64,000 bases of DNA from Amblyornis subalaris (GCA_018881555.1 JACAXG010000238.1:124001-188000), one strand, 5' to 3'. Counted from the first letter of the stretch, positions 13,601 through 28,600 are shown. Made by a program: numbers and translations. The notes: generated by a model not told the origin, from the letters alone.

Positions 13601-16600
13601 TCTTTAAATGCCATCTTGATTTGGTCAATGAAACAGTTTGGAGACACTGAAGTCGCTGTGAATTTCACGACTTATTCCATCGTTGGGGTCAGAGAGCTGT
13701 AGGAAAAGCAACAAACACAGAAATACAAGCGCTGATCCAGGAGTCACAACAAAAGAAAAGGAGAAATATTTTGCTGTTTTGCCTCTCCTTGCTCTTCAGT
13801 GGGATGAATGCAGCCTCTTAAGCACTGAAAGCCAAGAGCACGTGGATGCATGCAACCACTCAAGTATGGTCACTCACGTGAGCCTTCCTCTGCCGCCTTG
13901 ACCAAGCTGGACTTTTTGGGCTCCTTCAGGTTGGCATTACTGTCCTGGCTGGACACGCTGAGAGAGGAGCCATCCAGGCTGTTCCGCTCACCGTCGTAGC
14001 TCTAGTTGGGAGGCAAGTTTGGGAGGGTAATGAGGCTGAGTGCTCAAGTGTTGTCAGCTGTTCCCATGTGCCTCCAAGAACCACATGAGAAGAAATCCCT
14101 GTAGTTCCCCAGGTACCTTTTTGGTCAGTATAGTTTAAATAAATGTGACTTGTAATTTACTGGTGGTCGTTCATTTACGTCACTGGTAACCATGACAGGC
14201 CATTTTGGATATGTGTTTACATAAAATAAAATACAGTACACCTAACAGACTTTGAGGCTGAGTTGTGACTTTTTCTCTGCTACCTCTGGGAACAGCAGGA
14301 AATTAAGATGGATAGAATAATGCCAGAGCCCACTGAATCATAGAATGATTTGGGTTGGAAAGGATCTTAAAATCCATTTTGTTCTACCCCCTGCCATGGG
14401 CAGGAACACCTTCCACTAGACCAGGTTGCTCCAAGTCCTGTCCGACCTGGCCTGGAACACTTCCAGGATGGGGCAGCCATAAGTTCTCTGGGAAACCTGT
14501 GCCGATGTCTTACCACTCAAAGTCAAGAATTTTTTCCTATTATCTAATCTAAACCTACTGTCCTTCAGTTTGAGGGCATTGCCCCTTGTCCTGTCACTCT
14601 AGGCTCTTGTAAATAGTCTGCCACTCTTTTTCTTGCAGGCTCCCTTCGGGTACTAGAAAGCTGCAATTAGGTCACACTGAAACCTTCTCTTCTCCAGGCT
14701 GAACCATCCCAATTTTCTCAGCCTTCCCTTGCAAGAGAGTTACTCCAGCCCTGGGAGCATCTCCGTGGCCTCCTCTGGACTGGCTCCAGCAGCTCCACAT
14801 CCTTCTGCTGTTGTTCCCCAGGGCTGGAGCAGCTCTGCAGGTGGGGTCTCACCTGAGCGGGGCAGAGGGGCAGAATCCCCCCTCCCCTGCTGCCCAGGCT
14901 GGGGATCAGCCCAGGGCATGGGGGGTTCAGGGCCAGGGCAGGTCCAGCTCCCACCCACCAGCACCCCCAGGACCTTCTCCCAGGGCTGCTCATTAGGTAG
15001 AGGTCAAAGATCACAAGAGGTAGAGTCTTGCAAAGCTGAGTGATCTGAAACTCCTATTGTGGCTGAAGAGTTACTGACAATGTGTTCGGTGCCATTATCT
15101 AATAAATGTGAGGCTCTAACCACACAGTCAAATAATTTAAAAAAAATAGGGAAAAAAAAAGAAAAGGAGTGATTATTTTTTTCTCAGTATGAATTGATAT
15201 GAGCAACAGGGTGAGCGTGTCCACAAGCATTCATAGCATTGTCTGCTGCAGTTTTCTGAGGCAGCATATGGCAACACTCATCCATGGTGTAACTCCTCTT
15301 ACATCCGCTCTGCTGCACTCAGGATGAGTCTGGGCCAATTCCATTGATGATCATTGTAGTGGTAACTGTCAATTAAAATGTCACTGTATTTTGCAAAGTG
15401 GACTCCTTAAATACAATGAACTTATAATCAGCTGCTTTATTATGTCTCACTGTATAGAAGCAAGAGAAGTCTATTAAGCTTGTTTGCTAATTTTATTTAG
15501 AGCATGTACCTCGAATTCCAATTAGCTACACTAGGCCGATAAGCAATAGTGTGCAAGCAGAAAGGATATTTCACTAGAAAACATTTGGTGCTTTGAGTGG
15601 TAGCAAAGAGACCTGACTTTTTATGTCTGGCAGTGGTGGAATAGGGATCTGAAGAGAAAAACCCATCCAGTCCGGTGAGGATGGAGTCAAAGGACCCGAT
15701 ATTTTACCGTGAGAACTTTGAATAGTGGGACCCATTACTAACCCACTTTGTGGGCACAGCGAGGACAGCAGCAGGGAAATACGCTCTGCTGTGTATCAGC
15801 AAGGTAGTGAACTCTCATCTGAAGAGTTCCACTTACACTCCTTGATTTTTTCTGTTGAAATTGCAAATTACAGAGCTAGTGATAATGGGCTGAGAGTAGC
15901 CTTACTTTCAGCTCTCGTCTGAAAATCAGAAATTTTAATTTTGGATAAGCCAAAAGCCTTCTGAGTCCCTAATGAGCTGCCTTGGACTTCAACCAGACAT
16001 TAAATAATTTTATTTTTATGAGTAGCAGTGGAATCTGCTTTGAGCCATAACTCTACCTGCTCATAAAGTGTGCGCTCTATCTTTTTGTCTTCTTTCTTTT
16101 TAGAGAGCCAGCGCTCACACAGGAAAATGAACGACTCCTCTGTGGTTTCATCCAAGATCTCCACTTTTTCCAGAAACCAGTCAGGGCTGAACATGCTGTT
16201 GTCGTGACGAATCTTGATCTTGTACAGAATGCCAAGGTCCACAGCCTGTATAGTGAACGTGTCCTCCTGCAGGGTGTTCAAGAGCAGTTGGTTCCGTTAA
16301 CAAACTCTCAACAGATAATCTACTGAAAAAAAGCAGAAAAGGGAGACTACAGAGCACACATGTTTAAAATTCTGTATTGCAGGATGGGGTTTGGCTAAAA
16401 GCTTTGCAGCAGTCTACGGAGGCATATCTGTAAGCTAGAACTGTTCTTCAGGGAAGTGTTTTAAAGCCTGCTCCTGCTATGAGGGGAGCTGCAAAAAACA
16501 TCACTTTCACAACCAGATAGAATATTGAAATCCTGGGAGATTTTTAAGTATATTTTCCTTTCTAATCCAGTTAGATTAGTATGAACAATCCAGATAAGAC

Positions 16601-19600
16601 AATCCTTGCCACCATTATGTCCAAGTGACTCATGGGATGACCACAGAGTATCGCTTTTGGTGTTATTTTCTCAAACACAGCCGCACTTTAAGTCCTAGGA
16701 ATTTATCATGTTTTGTGGTGAATTCCAACATGTACATGCAAATCAGTTGCACAGAGACTGTGGGAATCTGCAGCCTATAGCTCAAGCCAGTTTATATGGA
16801 CCAGGCTCATAATTTGTCCATCAGTGACTTCACAGGAACATCTGCCTCTTTGCTGCAGAGCCTGTCAGTTGTAATACCCAGCTGACAATCCATACAGAGC
16901 ATTTTAAGAGGTAATGAATGTGGTAAATGGAATCAATCAATCCATCTCTCATAGGAAAACTCAGCCTATAAAGACAGTCACTGAATTGATAGGTTAAAGA
17001 CTGAGAAATGGAAAGTGTCATTAACCCTTTGCATTTGTACCTGTCCTCTTTCAAACTTGTTGAAGTTTGTCTCAGATTTACTGAGTTTTCTCTCTCCCAT
17101 GTCCCCCAGGTCTCCGTAGATGTTTAGGAAAACATTGGCATCTGTCCCAGCACCATAGATATCTCCAGTGAACACGCTGATCTTGTACGTGTGAACTGCA
17201 GAAAGAAACAGAGGATTTCTGGTCAGGTGAAATATTAAGATCTGTGATAAATATTGAATTTACCTAAGAAAATGTTCCCCAGATTTTCTGCTTGTCGCTC
17301 ACTTTTTAGAGGTTTTAAATCCCACAGGGTTTTTTTCTTCCGGGTTTCTGACCCGAAGGTTGGAGAATCCCTGGGCTGAAATTTGCTGACTTTCCTTTTC
17401 TCCATCTAATCAATGCCTGTGTGTTGCTTTGATCACACAGTTCACAGTTAAAAATGCAAGGAATCATTATGGTCATTACTGGATGGGAAGTCGATAGGGG
17501 TGAGGGAACTCAGCACCTCTTCATTCGCAGGCTCGGGGGACATAGATCTGAGAACAAGTCATTCAGTGCTGTGAATCCTTGATACTCCATCTTCCATAAA
17601 CAAAGACTGGGAATTCAGATGTGCAATTACTACAGGAGTTAATGGCATGTATCTCTATAAATTCCCCAAACAGACAGAGAACAGGTTTCTGGGTCCTTTT
17701 GCTGAGACAGTATTTAATTAAGGAAGTGTTGGAGCTGTGCTGTTTAAGTACCCTTTCTCTTTAGCTTGCTCAATGATGAGACAATAAAACCTCATCAAGC
17801 CTTTAGTAATGTGCTTTACTAAACCTGTTAAATACTCCTATTTTTATTTTGCCGCTCCTTTCCCAATTACATGGGGAAAACAAACAGTTACTGAGAGCAT
17901 CCTCTCCAGGAAGACAATAAGGAGACTGTACAAGTCTCTGATTACCCTGGTGGCATATGAGCCATGGAGAATGCCTCTTTGCAAATCCCGGGGCAATGCG
18001 ATTGAGCAAGAGGCACAAAGTCTTCGGATTCTATCTATGCTAACAGCGTTGAAGAAAATTGCTATATTGTCTTTTCCTTCTTTCACAGTAAAACAGACCC
18101 TATTCTGCTTTGTCATCCATGAAAGATTTCCATTGATTTCTCTGAGAAATGGATCAGAGCCATCACCTGAGAATATCCACCAGGACTAGGTGCAATGCTG
18201 GAATTTCTGGTTTGCCTCTTCACGTATGTCCTGCAGAGTTACAGCTCCGCATTTGAGAGGCAACTGCCACATTAGAAACGAAGGAAGCAAGGCAAATTTT
18301 CTAATTAGTCAATGCATCCCCCTTTGGCTTTTGCTTGCTACTTCTAGAGACCTCCAGGACTAAAATGCAGCCTATTATAAAAAAAAGATGAACCTAAGAA
18401 TACCCCAAGCTGATTTTCCATCACTGTCATTTGCACTATGTCACTGCCCAAGCTGTATGAGGACTCATAGGGATGCAGAAGATATAATTCTTGTCCCAGA
18501 TATATCTAAAGTAGAAGTTCCCAAACTTAGCCCTAGCTCCCAGCCAGAAGAAACCTTCAGTTATCCAAAGATTCTATTCCATAGATTGTAAAACTTGTTT
18601 TAAGGCTTTGCCTGTAGAAGGAAGAGTGAGTCACCCAGGTTAATTAACAAGTGGTAACTGATCCAAGGTAAAGCAACAGAAATTAACAAGTTAAAGAAAA
18701 TGTCATGCAGGCATCTAGAAGTCACTGAATCGTTGAATCATCAATTTGTTTGGGTTGGAAGAGACCTTTAAAGGCCACCTAGTCCAATCCACCTGCCATG
18801 GGCAGTGACACCTTCCTCTAGACCAGGTTTATCTGAGCCCCATCCATCCTGAGAATGTTTCCTGGAATAGGGCATCCGCTGCTTCTCTGGGCCATCCTTT
18901 CCAGTGTTTTACCACTTAGTAATTGATATTAAAATTGCCTTTGCCTCTACAGGAAAAGAAATCTCCCATGAGCTACCATGTAGGTCCTAATAGGAGGAAG
19001 GAGGGCACCAGTCTTCCTTCCAGAAGGGCACCTCTTCCCTTGGCAATGGACAACACTGGCAATCCATACTAATTCCACCCTGACAATGTTCTCCTATAAA
19101 AGCAAATCAGAGTCTGAAAGAAAAGAAACAGTGAGAGAAATTATTTTGTCTGTTGAATCATCTTGTTGCCAGATGCTAGAATCAAGAATGAAAGGCAGCT
19201 GAATTCGTTTTGCTCTGCTCAGGATGAGGAAGGTTCATGACCTCTCTCAAGGACAGAATGAGTTCGGGGTGTGAAAAGGAGATTTTTTTTTTTTTTTAGA
19301 GGAAAAAGAGGTACAAACAGCTGGGCATGCAGAGAAGTGATGATTTAGGGGTGAAATTTCAGTTCTTATTCACTTGCTTCAGCTACCAGTAAAGCCAAAC
19401 ACTGAATAATATGGACTCAGAACTGAATAAGCACTTTTTCTCCTCCTCAGAGGCACTTTAATGAGGTGAAGGTGGCTGCAATCACCCAGATTTCTAAAGG
19501 TTGTCCATTTGTACCTGAAGGGCAGCAGGCAAAACACCTTTGGGAGAAAAGGGGAGCATTAATTAGACTGGTAGGATAGGAAAGGAAAGGGCGGAGACCA

Positions 19601-22600
19601 CAGGACAGGTGAAGCTGGGCAAACAAGTTGAGATGTTAACACAGCCTGGAAGACAAGGTGCAAGAATTTTGTTAGGCATCAGAGGAGGTATGCAAGCTAT
19701 GAGTGTGGAAGGGTGTCTGTGTCAGCCCCAGAGGAAAATAATGATGTTATTGCACAGAAGTGCTTCAGGTGTAAGAGAGGCCAGAGAACAGGAAGGGAAG
19801 GAAAAGTGAACAGTTGTACCAGCACTGCAATGAGCCCCACATCCAAAAGTTTTGTTCCAAGAAAATCAGATTAATCAGCTTCTACCTACTCCTAGGATTA
19901 TATTACCTTCTAAAGGGTCTTCAACTTCTTCCTCTATCTGCTTGAGTGTCCCATCCTTCATGAGCTTTTCAGTAAAAATATCAGACGGTACAAGTTCTCT
20001 GACAGTCTCGCCGTCGTCCTCAGATTTTGCAAGCCATCTTTCACATGGAAACGTGACAGTTTCCGAGCCCTGGAGAAACCATGGCAGAGGAAATCTCTTC
20101 AAAACAACGTGAGCACATGTCAGCATTTCCCCTTTGAAAATACTCCGACACACAGGCAAGGACTTTCAACTCTCGCGCGCATGTGTGTGTGCGTGCGTGT
20201 GTAGAGGCAGGCCTGAAATAGTACATAGACAAGTATTTCCTTCAGAAAAACGACATCTGAGGACTCTCAGAAGAAGCATTGAACATGTAGCAGAGAACAG
20301 GATTCCCAGTGGACATGTGACAGTGGCTGTATGATCCAGTAGATCTCTGCCTGCCCCAGTATTAAATCTTGTAAATTCCTAATCAGGACAGCACTATTCC
20401 TGCTGAAGCTGTGTTTTACTGAGTCTCTGCAGTTCCTCCTCAACCCTTATTCAGGCAGCATTCTCTTTGAAGTCAGTAGGGCTTTTTTTTTTTTCCCTGA
20501 GCTCAATACTTCATGATTTTGCCCTATAATTCTGTGACTCAAGCTGTGTTCCAGGCAATTCCCATACATGCAATAAGAAGAGAAAAATACTGGTTTAATT
20601 TTTGATCTTTTGTTTTGACTTCACTTTGGTGGAAACAAATATGATTTATATCATCAAACAGACTAAAACAATAGAGCATGTGTTTTCCACTTGGTAAACA
20701 AAATTAATCCCAGACTATTCATTAAGAACAGACTCCCATAAAGCCTCCAAGATGGTGAGATGCAGGCAGCTTTCTGAGTGCTGGGGAACCCCAGGCTATG
20801 ATTCCATAAAGAGAGGGGCATGAGCTATCATGCAAGTTACGGAGGCCACAAGTCTGAACAGAAGAAAATAAGGAAGTTAGTTTTAATCTTAGATAATCTC
20901 AGACAATAAATACAGAAAAAAAAATGGCCCTTTCTTTGCTGACAACCTCATTATTTAACTCTTACACAGCTCAGGGTCTTCCTGCTCTTTCCAGTACTCT
21001 GTGCCATCACTTTCATATATAACATACCAATGTATGTTAATAAAATCCCAGCATGGTTTGGGTTGGAAGGGACATTAAAACTCACCTCATTCCACCCCCT
21101 GCCACGGGCAGGAACACCTTCCACTATCCCAGGTTGCTCCAAGCCCCATCCAACCTGGCCTTGGACATTTCCAGGGATGGGGCAGCCACAGCTTCTCTGG
21201 GAAACCTGTGCCAGGGCCTCACCACCCTCACAGGAAAGAATTTCTTCCTAATAGCCAGCCTAACCGTGTTCTTTGTCAGTGTGAAGCCATTCCCTCTTGT
21301 TCTGTCACTCCATGCCCTTGTACAAAGTCCCTCCCCAGCTCTCTTTTAGACTCCCTTTATGAATAATTTCCACCTTGATTACTCTGCTGTGATTATTTGT
21401 CAAGCAAATACAGGCTCCTTTCTTCACTACTTTTCCTATTTAAATACTAAAATACTAATATGTGGTGAGAGAAGGTGATATGTGGTGATGTAGCTCTCAC
21501 TGTAGCGATCTTGAACATTGTTATCCCTGGGTACTACAGCGTTGTACTGCCTGGAACTGCAGATCCTGCCCTCCCTGACACCGTCACCAGGCAGGAATAG
21601 GTTGGGCACCCAAGAGCAGAGGTGAACTCCGGCCACAGCTAACCCAGGATGAACAGGATTCACCACGATATCACCACACACAGATCCCGGAGAAGCTGGT
21701 CTGTGGGAGCAGAACCCCTCCAAGGGGCGTGCGTGACCGAGTGTTTTGAGTCTGCAGCAGAATCTCACTTCGGGTACACACGGCCCAAAACTTCTGCTGT
21801 TAATAAAAGACCATATTCCTCCCCTCTGCTGCTCCCTGCAGCGCTGCTGTTTAGCCCCAGACAGAGATGTTTAACTCCATGAGGAGGTTTGGAGCATGAC
21901 ACACAAAATGGTGTCAAAGAAAACTGGCAGCAGTTCAGATGATTCCACATCTTTTACTTTCAAGTGTTATTTGTGCTGTAGAAGCAGAATACAGCACCTA
22001 ATACCCGGCCACAACTCCTGCCTCCTCATTTCTGCACTGGCTGTCTGACCACTTAACCTGTATTATCTCACGGCACGCCGAGCCATGAGTAGTGCTTATC
22101 TCCACACCTGCAGGCTGGGAAGAGAGGGCTTTCCAGAACGATGCTTCAGTGCTGAAACTCTCTCCTCCTGATAGAGATCCCACTTCAGTCACATCTCTCA
22201 CTGAAGCTTTCAGCTGCTCCTGAACATTCAGTGTTGGCCGTACGTGCCATTGATGTGAACGCTGTTTATTTGGTAACAGGGTAGCTAGGGACTGGAGTCC
22301 CTACAGTGGGGCATAATGTGCACTTACTGCAAGAGTTAATTGTGCCATTATTGTTAATCACCATGTCATTGCCACGGTTTTTATTGGGGTTCCCTTGTTA
22401 GTGATTGTATTAATATCTAAGTGACGTAAAGGGCACTGGTTTATATCACCCACAGTACAATCCTCTTGCAGCCCTGAATTTGTTTCGTTAGAGTCTGAGT
22501 CTGGCCCTAAGGTAGAAGCAGGGTATGATAGTTTGCTAAAAGTCAGTGCTTTTTCCTTCTCCAAGATGTAACAGATGAAATATAATTATCAAATATAATT

Positions 22601-25600
22601 GGCATGCCAAGACAGGGTTTTTTCAGCATGCAACAATCCTAGTTTCCTACCCAAGTGCTTTCAATTTAATCTGAAAAGTTACTGACCTCATTTTTCTTTT
22701 GCAGCACTACAGATACATCTAGACACATCTTAGCAGTCTAATCAGGTAGCACAGCTTTTAGAAGCGCTGGCAGCATATTGCTATCCTGTGGCAGGTCATA
22801 ATATCCTGCGGCTGATCAGCGGCATCATGCAGCGCTCTGCTTTCTTCTTTTTTCCCATGCCATAATCAAAAGATCAGCAGAATTGTAAATCTCTCCATTC
22901 CCGAGTTGTTCAGGGCTTTCCTCCCTTCCTCCACCTTGAGGTTTCTCACCGCCTGCCCTTCAAAGGTGCTGCAGTTCCTGAGGAGAGGGTGCAGCCCCGA
23001 GACCCTCTCTGGGCAAATGGAAGAGCGACCATCATGGAGCTCTCAGGCACTCCCCAATGTGCTCCATTTATGGCCAATGTAGAAAGAAGCAGCCCAGGAA
23101 TCGTTTTTCCCTTGGTTTCCACACTTCTGCACATCCCCCCCTCCTTCTTCCCCGGCCTATGACCAATAACAATATCGCTGAAAACAATGTAAACTTGCTA
23201 ATTAACCTAATGCAGCTGCACAAGGCAAGGGTTAGGCAATACTGAGGATCTGATAATGTCAGACTGGCAAAAAGGTGATCATGAGAAACAACCAGAGGGT
23301 ATTAGATTGTGAAGAAACTTGTAAAAGAGGATGGAAAAAGGAGACAAAGGGGGACCTTTTTGCTCTCTGTAACTCCTTGACAGGAGGGTGCAGCCAGGGG
23401 GGGTCAGGCTCTGATCCCAGGGAACAAGGGACAAGATGAGAAGAAATGGCCCCAAGCTGTGCCAGGGAAGGCTTAGATTGGATATTGGGAACAATTCCTT
23501 AATGGAAAAGGTTGTCCAGCCCTGGCACAGCTGCCCAGGGCAGTGGTGGAGTCCCCATCCCTGGGAGGTTTAAAAGCTGTGGGGATGTGGCACTTGAGGA
23601 CATGGGTCAGTGGTGGCCTTGGCGGTGCTGGGGAATGGTTGGACATCCCCTGGATGATCCTGGAGTTCTTTTATAACCTAAACAATGCTATGGTTCTATG
23701 ATGAGGAGGGTTCAAGGCAGACCTTTGAGTTGATTGTGTGGCAAAGAGAATAAAACATATCCTGTAAATTTTAAACGAAGAAGCAAGACAAGAAGAAGGT
23801 TCACCACGACTGAGCAAGCTGTGTTTTAGAATTTGATATTAGAAGTCACTTGACGGGGAGGAAGACCTGAGGGGAAATAAAAGCTGACATCCCTCTGGAA
23901 TAAGGGGAAAGAGTCCAGGTCTCCCCCAATACAGCTACTGCTCCAGTTCTGGAGTGGCCCTGGAGCAGTGATTTTCTTCTGACCTTCCCCACAGCCAGAT
24001 TCATCCCTGTTCCTACAGCCAGCATCTGAATGCAGGGCTGAGGAACAGTTTCTTATGCGGACAAGATCAAGCTGACCATTCTGACTGCACTGCTTTAATC
24101 TCGTTCACATGAACAACAAAAAATCCTATCATCTAACTTGATTTTTTTAATGTGATTCAGAGACTTGCACTGACACGAATTTTGTTTGTCTCGTACTGAC
24201 TCCTTGCATTTATTCTTCCAGAATTAAGGGTTTGATGAAATTGTTTCTTCTCCACATTTAGCAACAATACTTTTTATTTTAGAATGGTACGCCCACTTTC
24301 CACTTCCTTCCCTGTGACACCTCAAAACAGAACTACACGTGAAGATAGGACGCTTCAAAAAAAGCAATGATTGCAGGGCCTTATCTGCAACATTTGAAGA
24401 ATAAAACATGATAATACATGTTTGCTGTCCCCAGGTCCCCAAGCTCCAGCAAGTTCATTTAGTGTGCATTGCTCTTCAGGGAGCCGTTTTTCACTGTTAA
24501 TCACACTTTGTATACAGAAGGCGCAGTCTGGGAAATGGAAGCGGCTGCTCATGGGAATGTGCTGGGATTCACAGCCTACCTTCCCCTTTGGCAGCAGCCT
24601 CCGAATCGTCACACGGTCCAGATGCCATCCCGAGTTCAGCCCTCCACCCTTGTGTCCTATGCGAATCTTTTCGATAATGTCACCAACGTCCTCCAGCTAC
24701 AGAAAACAAACAAACAAACAAACAACACCAAACAACCCCCAAACCCAACCAAAAAACTGGAAAACCAAAGAATAAAAGAAGTGAAATATTGTGACGTGAA
24801 CAACTGGCAACTTTAGAGACACCGCTTCCATAGCTTATTTCTTATTTTTCCATGCTGTATGAAGTCCCAGGGGAGCAAATATTAGTGTTGATGTCAATTA
24901 CAGAATCATAGAATAAAATTCTAGAATGGTTTGGATCAGAAGGGACCATAAAAATCTTTCAGGTCCAACCCCTGCCATGGTCAGGAACACCTTCCACTAT
25001 CCCAGGTTGCTCCAAGCCCTGTCCAACCTGGCCTTGGACACTTGCGGGGATGGGGCAGCCACAGCTGCTCTGGGAAACCTGTGCCAGGGCCTCAGCCCCC
25101 TCACAGCCAAGAATTCCTTCCCAATATTCCATCTAACCGTGCCCTCTGGCAGTTTAAATCCACTCTCTTGTTCTGTCACTATCTAGCTGTATAAAAAGTC
25201 CCTCACCCTCTTTTTATAAGCCCTCTTTGGGTACTGGCAGGGGCTCTGGGGTCTCCCTGGAGCCTTCTCTTCTGCAAGTGAACAGCCCCAGCTCTCCCAG
25301 CCTGGCTCCAGAGCAGAGGGGCTCCAGCCCTGGGAGCACCTCCGTGGCCTGCTCTGGAGTTACACCTTAATTTGCATTTTAGCTAAAAGTTTTTCCTGGA
25401 CTTCTGCTCCAAAAATGGAGAGAACCTTGCTCTGCACAAATTACCCACCACATGAGATAGGTTTGGTAGCACAGCAGCAATCCTGCATCTCAGGCTTCCC
25501 TGCATGAGCAGGAATGAAGGCAATTGTTTGGAAATTTCCCCTGTCCCTGGCACTGGTGAGGCAGCACGTTGAGTGCTGTGTCCGATCCTAGGACCCTCAA

Positions 25601-28600
25601 TTCAAGAAGGACATTGAGGGTCTGGAGAGAAGGGGAGGGAGCTGGGGAAGGGTCTGGAGCACCAAGAGCGGCTGAGGGAGCTGGAGGGACTCAGCCTAGA
25701 GAAAAGGAGGCTCAGGGGGACCTTCTGGCTCTGCACAACTCCCTGACCAGAGGGGGCAGCCAGGGGGGCTTGGGCTCTGCTCCCAGGGAACAAGGGACAG
25801 GAGGAGAGGAAATGGCCTCAAGCTGTGCCAGGGGAGGTTCAGCTTGGACATCAGGAGGAATTTCTTCATGGAAAGGATGGTGAGGCATTGGAGGGGGCTG
25901 CCAGAGGAGGTGGTGCAGTCACCATCCCTAGAGGTGTCCAAGGAATACCTGGATGTGGCACTCCATGCTCTGCTGTGGTGGATAAAGTGGGCACCAGTTA
26001 CAGGCTGGACCTGATGATCTCAAAGGTCTTTTCTAACCTAATTGATCCTGTGATTCTATGAAATTGCAACACAGCTGCATCTAAAATTGCTCTTTTTATA
26101 TCTTTTTCCTTTTAAACACTTTTGTGCACTCTTTTAGTACTGGAAGAATAACCCTGAGGTGAAAGGACTGTACAAACAGCCTGGCATTTTATATTATCTC
26201 TCTTGTTCCACCACAGAATCCCAGTGCCATTCTGAGAAAGTCAACAGGATGACTGTCTTGTGAAGTGGCTACTGTTTTTTTTATGCCTCACGTAATTACT
26301 TGAGTAATTTATTACTAGTTCATTACTTTTAATTCACCCCCCTTTCAAAGGCTTGAACAGGAGAAATTGAAATTCGCTCCTAAGTATTTGCTTTTGGCTA
26401 TTCCAGTGCAAACTTTTGTAGAGCTGGCCTTCAAAAACCCATGGCTGGCTTCAAACCTTTGCACGTAGAACACTGAGCTGTCCTTCTGTCCTTGGGGTCT
26501 TAGAGTCTTATTTCCTTGGAAAACACGAGAAAACAGAACATATCAATTTGCATCACTGGATACTACTGTCTTCTCTCCCCTGAGCTGACAGAAGTGCCCC
26601 ATATTGAAGCAAACACAGCAGCAGTTTCAGAAGACTCCATAAGTCGGTAAGACTGTACTGCCCAAGGAACTCACACTCTGAACAAACTGGGCTTGACTCC
26701 ATCAGCCCTGCTCTGACTTAAGCCAGCATAAGATTCACTGCAAAATAATCAAACAATTCAAACTCATTTCTAAAACTCACACACATGCACACAAGTGTGT
26801 ATTAGAGGAAAATTATTTTTCCTCTTTTGTCCTGTGCAAATACTCATCTTTCAATGAGACTTTTAATCAATACACAGCAATAAAATGATGCTTGAGCAGG
26901 AAAGATCCATGTTAAAGAAGAAGTAGGCTTTACCCTGCTGTAGGCATCTTCAGCAAATCATCACTTGGAAGCACAGCTAAAAGCAGTCTCTAATCTTTTG
27001 TGTCTCTCTTGAAAAATACAAAATGAAAGGGGCAGGTAAAACCACAAAGCAAACAGACAATTCCCAGTTTGTGTTTCCTGAAATCCCTCAAATGGTTTTT
27101 AAGGTCTGTTGAACTCCAAATTATGGCTCTACACAAGCAGGTGAAAGAAAAATATATTTTGCTTCATTCCCATCTCCTGGAGAAAGAAGAACTGGTGAAG
27201 TAAGAATGAAGTTTGGGGAAAGGTTAATATGATGTTATAAATCTGTAGAACACACTGCATTTTCTCTCACTTAATCTAGGAAAAGTACTGATGTTTCAGA
27301 TTCCACCAAAATTGAAATAAATCTTATGTAATAAAGACATAACCAGAACATTCAGTTTAAGATTTATACCTGTGGATTAATGCAACCTCTATTATGAAAA
27401 ATTGTGTGGAAACTCCACCAAAATAAGTCTTATTCTTTGTTTTAAAGGAATCACGCTGGGGATTTATTTTATGATTCATGACATATAACAACAGTGTGGG
27501 CTGGAAGTATTTTAACTTGCAAAAAAAATTGGTTTAAAATTTCCCCACAATTACAGAAACAAACCAAACCCAAAACAGAGAGAAGTTGTAAGATCCTCTA
27601 TGATGTCAGTGTTGGTGTTGCAGCCAGGAAGGGAAGGTAAGAGCATGAAGCAGCACCAAAAGGATAAGCCAGAGCAGGTCTGCCTGTATTTTTGTCTCTC
27701 ACAAATTTTCAGCAGTAAGAATATACTATGAATAGGAATTGCTTAATACTGTGGATGTAAATGAGCTCACTCTTTGATGTGCACTGGTTTACTGTTTCCA
27801 TACAGTTGTGCAAACACTTCAGGAAATACTTGGTAAGATGTTTCAAAAAGTTAGGTCTGGGTATTCAAAAATCATGTTGTCTACAGCAAAGCAATGGTTT
27901 CTCTGTCTAAGGACACAAACCAAAGATCATTATGCTTCTAAGTATTGCAGGCTGCAAGTGAATCACAAAATCACAGAACATCCGGAGTTGGAAGGGACCC
28001 ACAAGGACCACCAAGTCCAGGTCCTGGCCCTGCACAAACACCCCAACAATCCCAGCCTGTCCCTGAGAGCGTTGTCCAAACGCTCCTGGGGCTCTGGCAG
28101 CCTTGGGGCCGTGACCATTCCCTAGGGAGCCTATTCAGTGCCCCATCACCCTCTGGGGGAAGAACCTCTCCGTGATACTCAACCTAAACCTCCCCTGATT
28201 CAGCTTCATGCTGTTTCTTCAAGCCCTGTCTGGTCGAGAGAATGGAGAGATCAGTGCCTGCCCCTCCTCTTCCCCTCACGAGGAAGCTGTAACTGCGATG
28301 AGGCCTCCCCTCAGTCTCCTCTTCTCCAGCGGAACAGACCAAGCACCCCCAGCCACTCCTCACATGGCTTCCCCTCCAGACCCTTCACCGTCCTCGTGGC
28401 CTCCTTTGGATGCTCTCCAATGGCTTAATGTCTTTTTTATATTGTGGCACCCAAAAGTGCCCCCAGCACTCGAGGTGAGGCCGCACCAGTGCAGAGCAGA
28501 GCAGCAGTGACTCGGGTGGGTGAGACCAGTGAGGAGCAACACAGTGCTAGCACATCCTGTTCAAGGTTTCCACTCTCATTCTCATTTTGGAAATGACCTC

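Larger units (their letters stand above)
17196..19906 (-). other. LOXHD1 intron
   Basis: This 2.7 kb intron contains a CR1 fragment (18727-18918) and a run of 15 T (19283-19297). Otherwise nothing is recognised. Confidence 0.7.
20070..24579 (-). other. LOXHD1 intron
   Basis: This 4.5 kb intron holds a short GT-rich stretch (20173-20203) and two CR1 fragments in opposite orientation (21052-21360 minus, 23330-23703 plus). The remainder shows nothing recognisable. Confidence 0.7.

Noticed and set aside
14718..15043. Overlapping frames of about 100 codons on both strands
   Set aside because: They lie in the GC-rich part of a CR1 fragment and show only repeat-derived low-complexity sequence.
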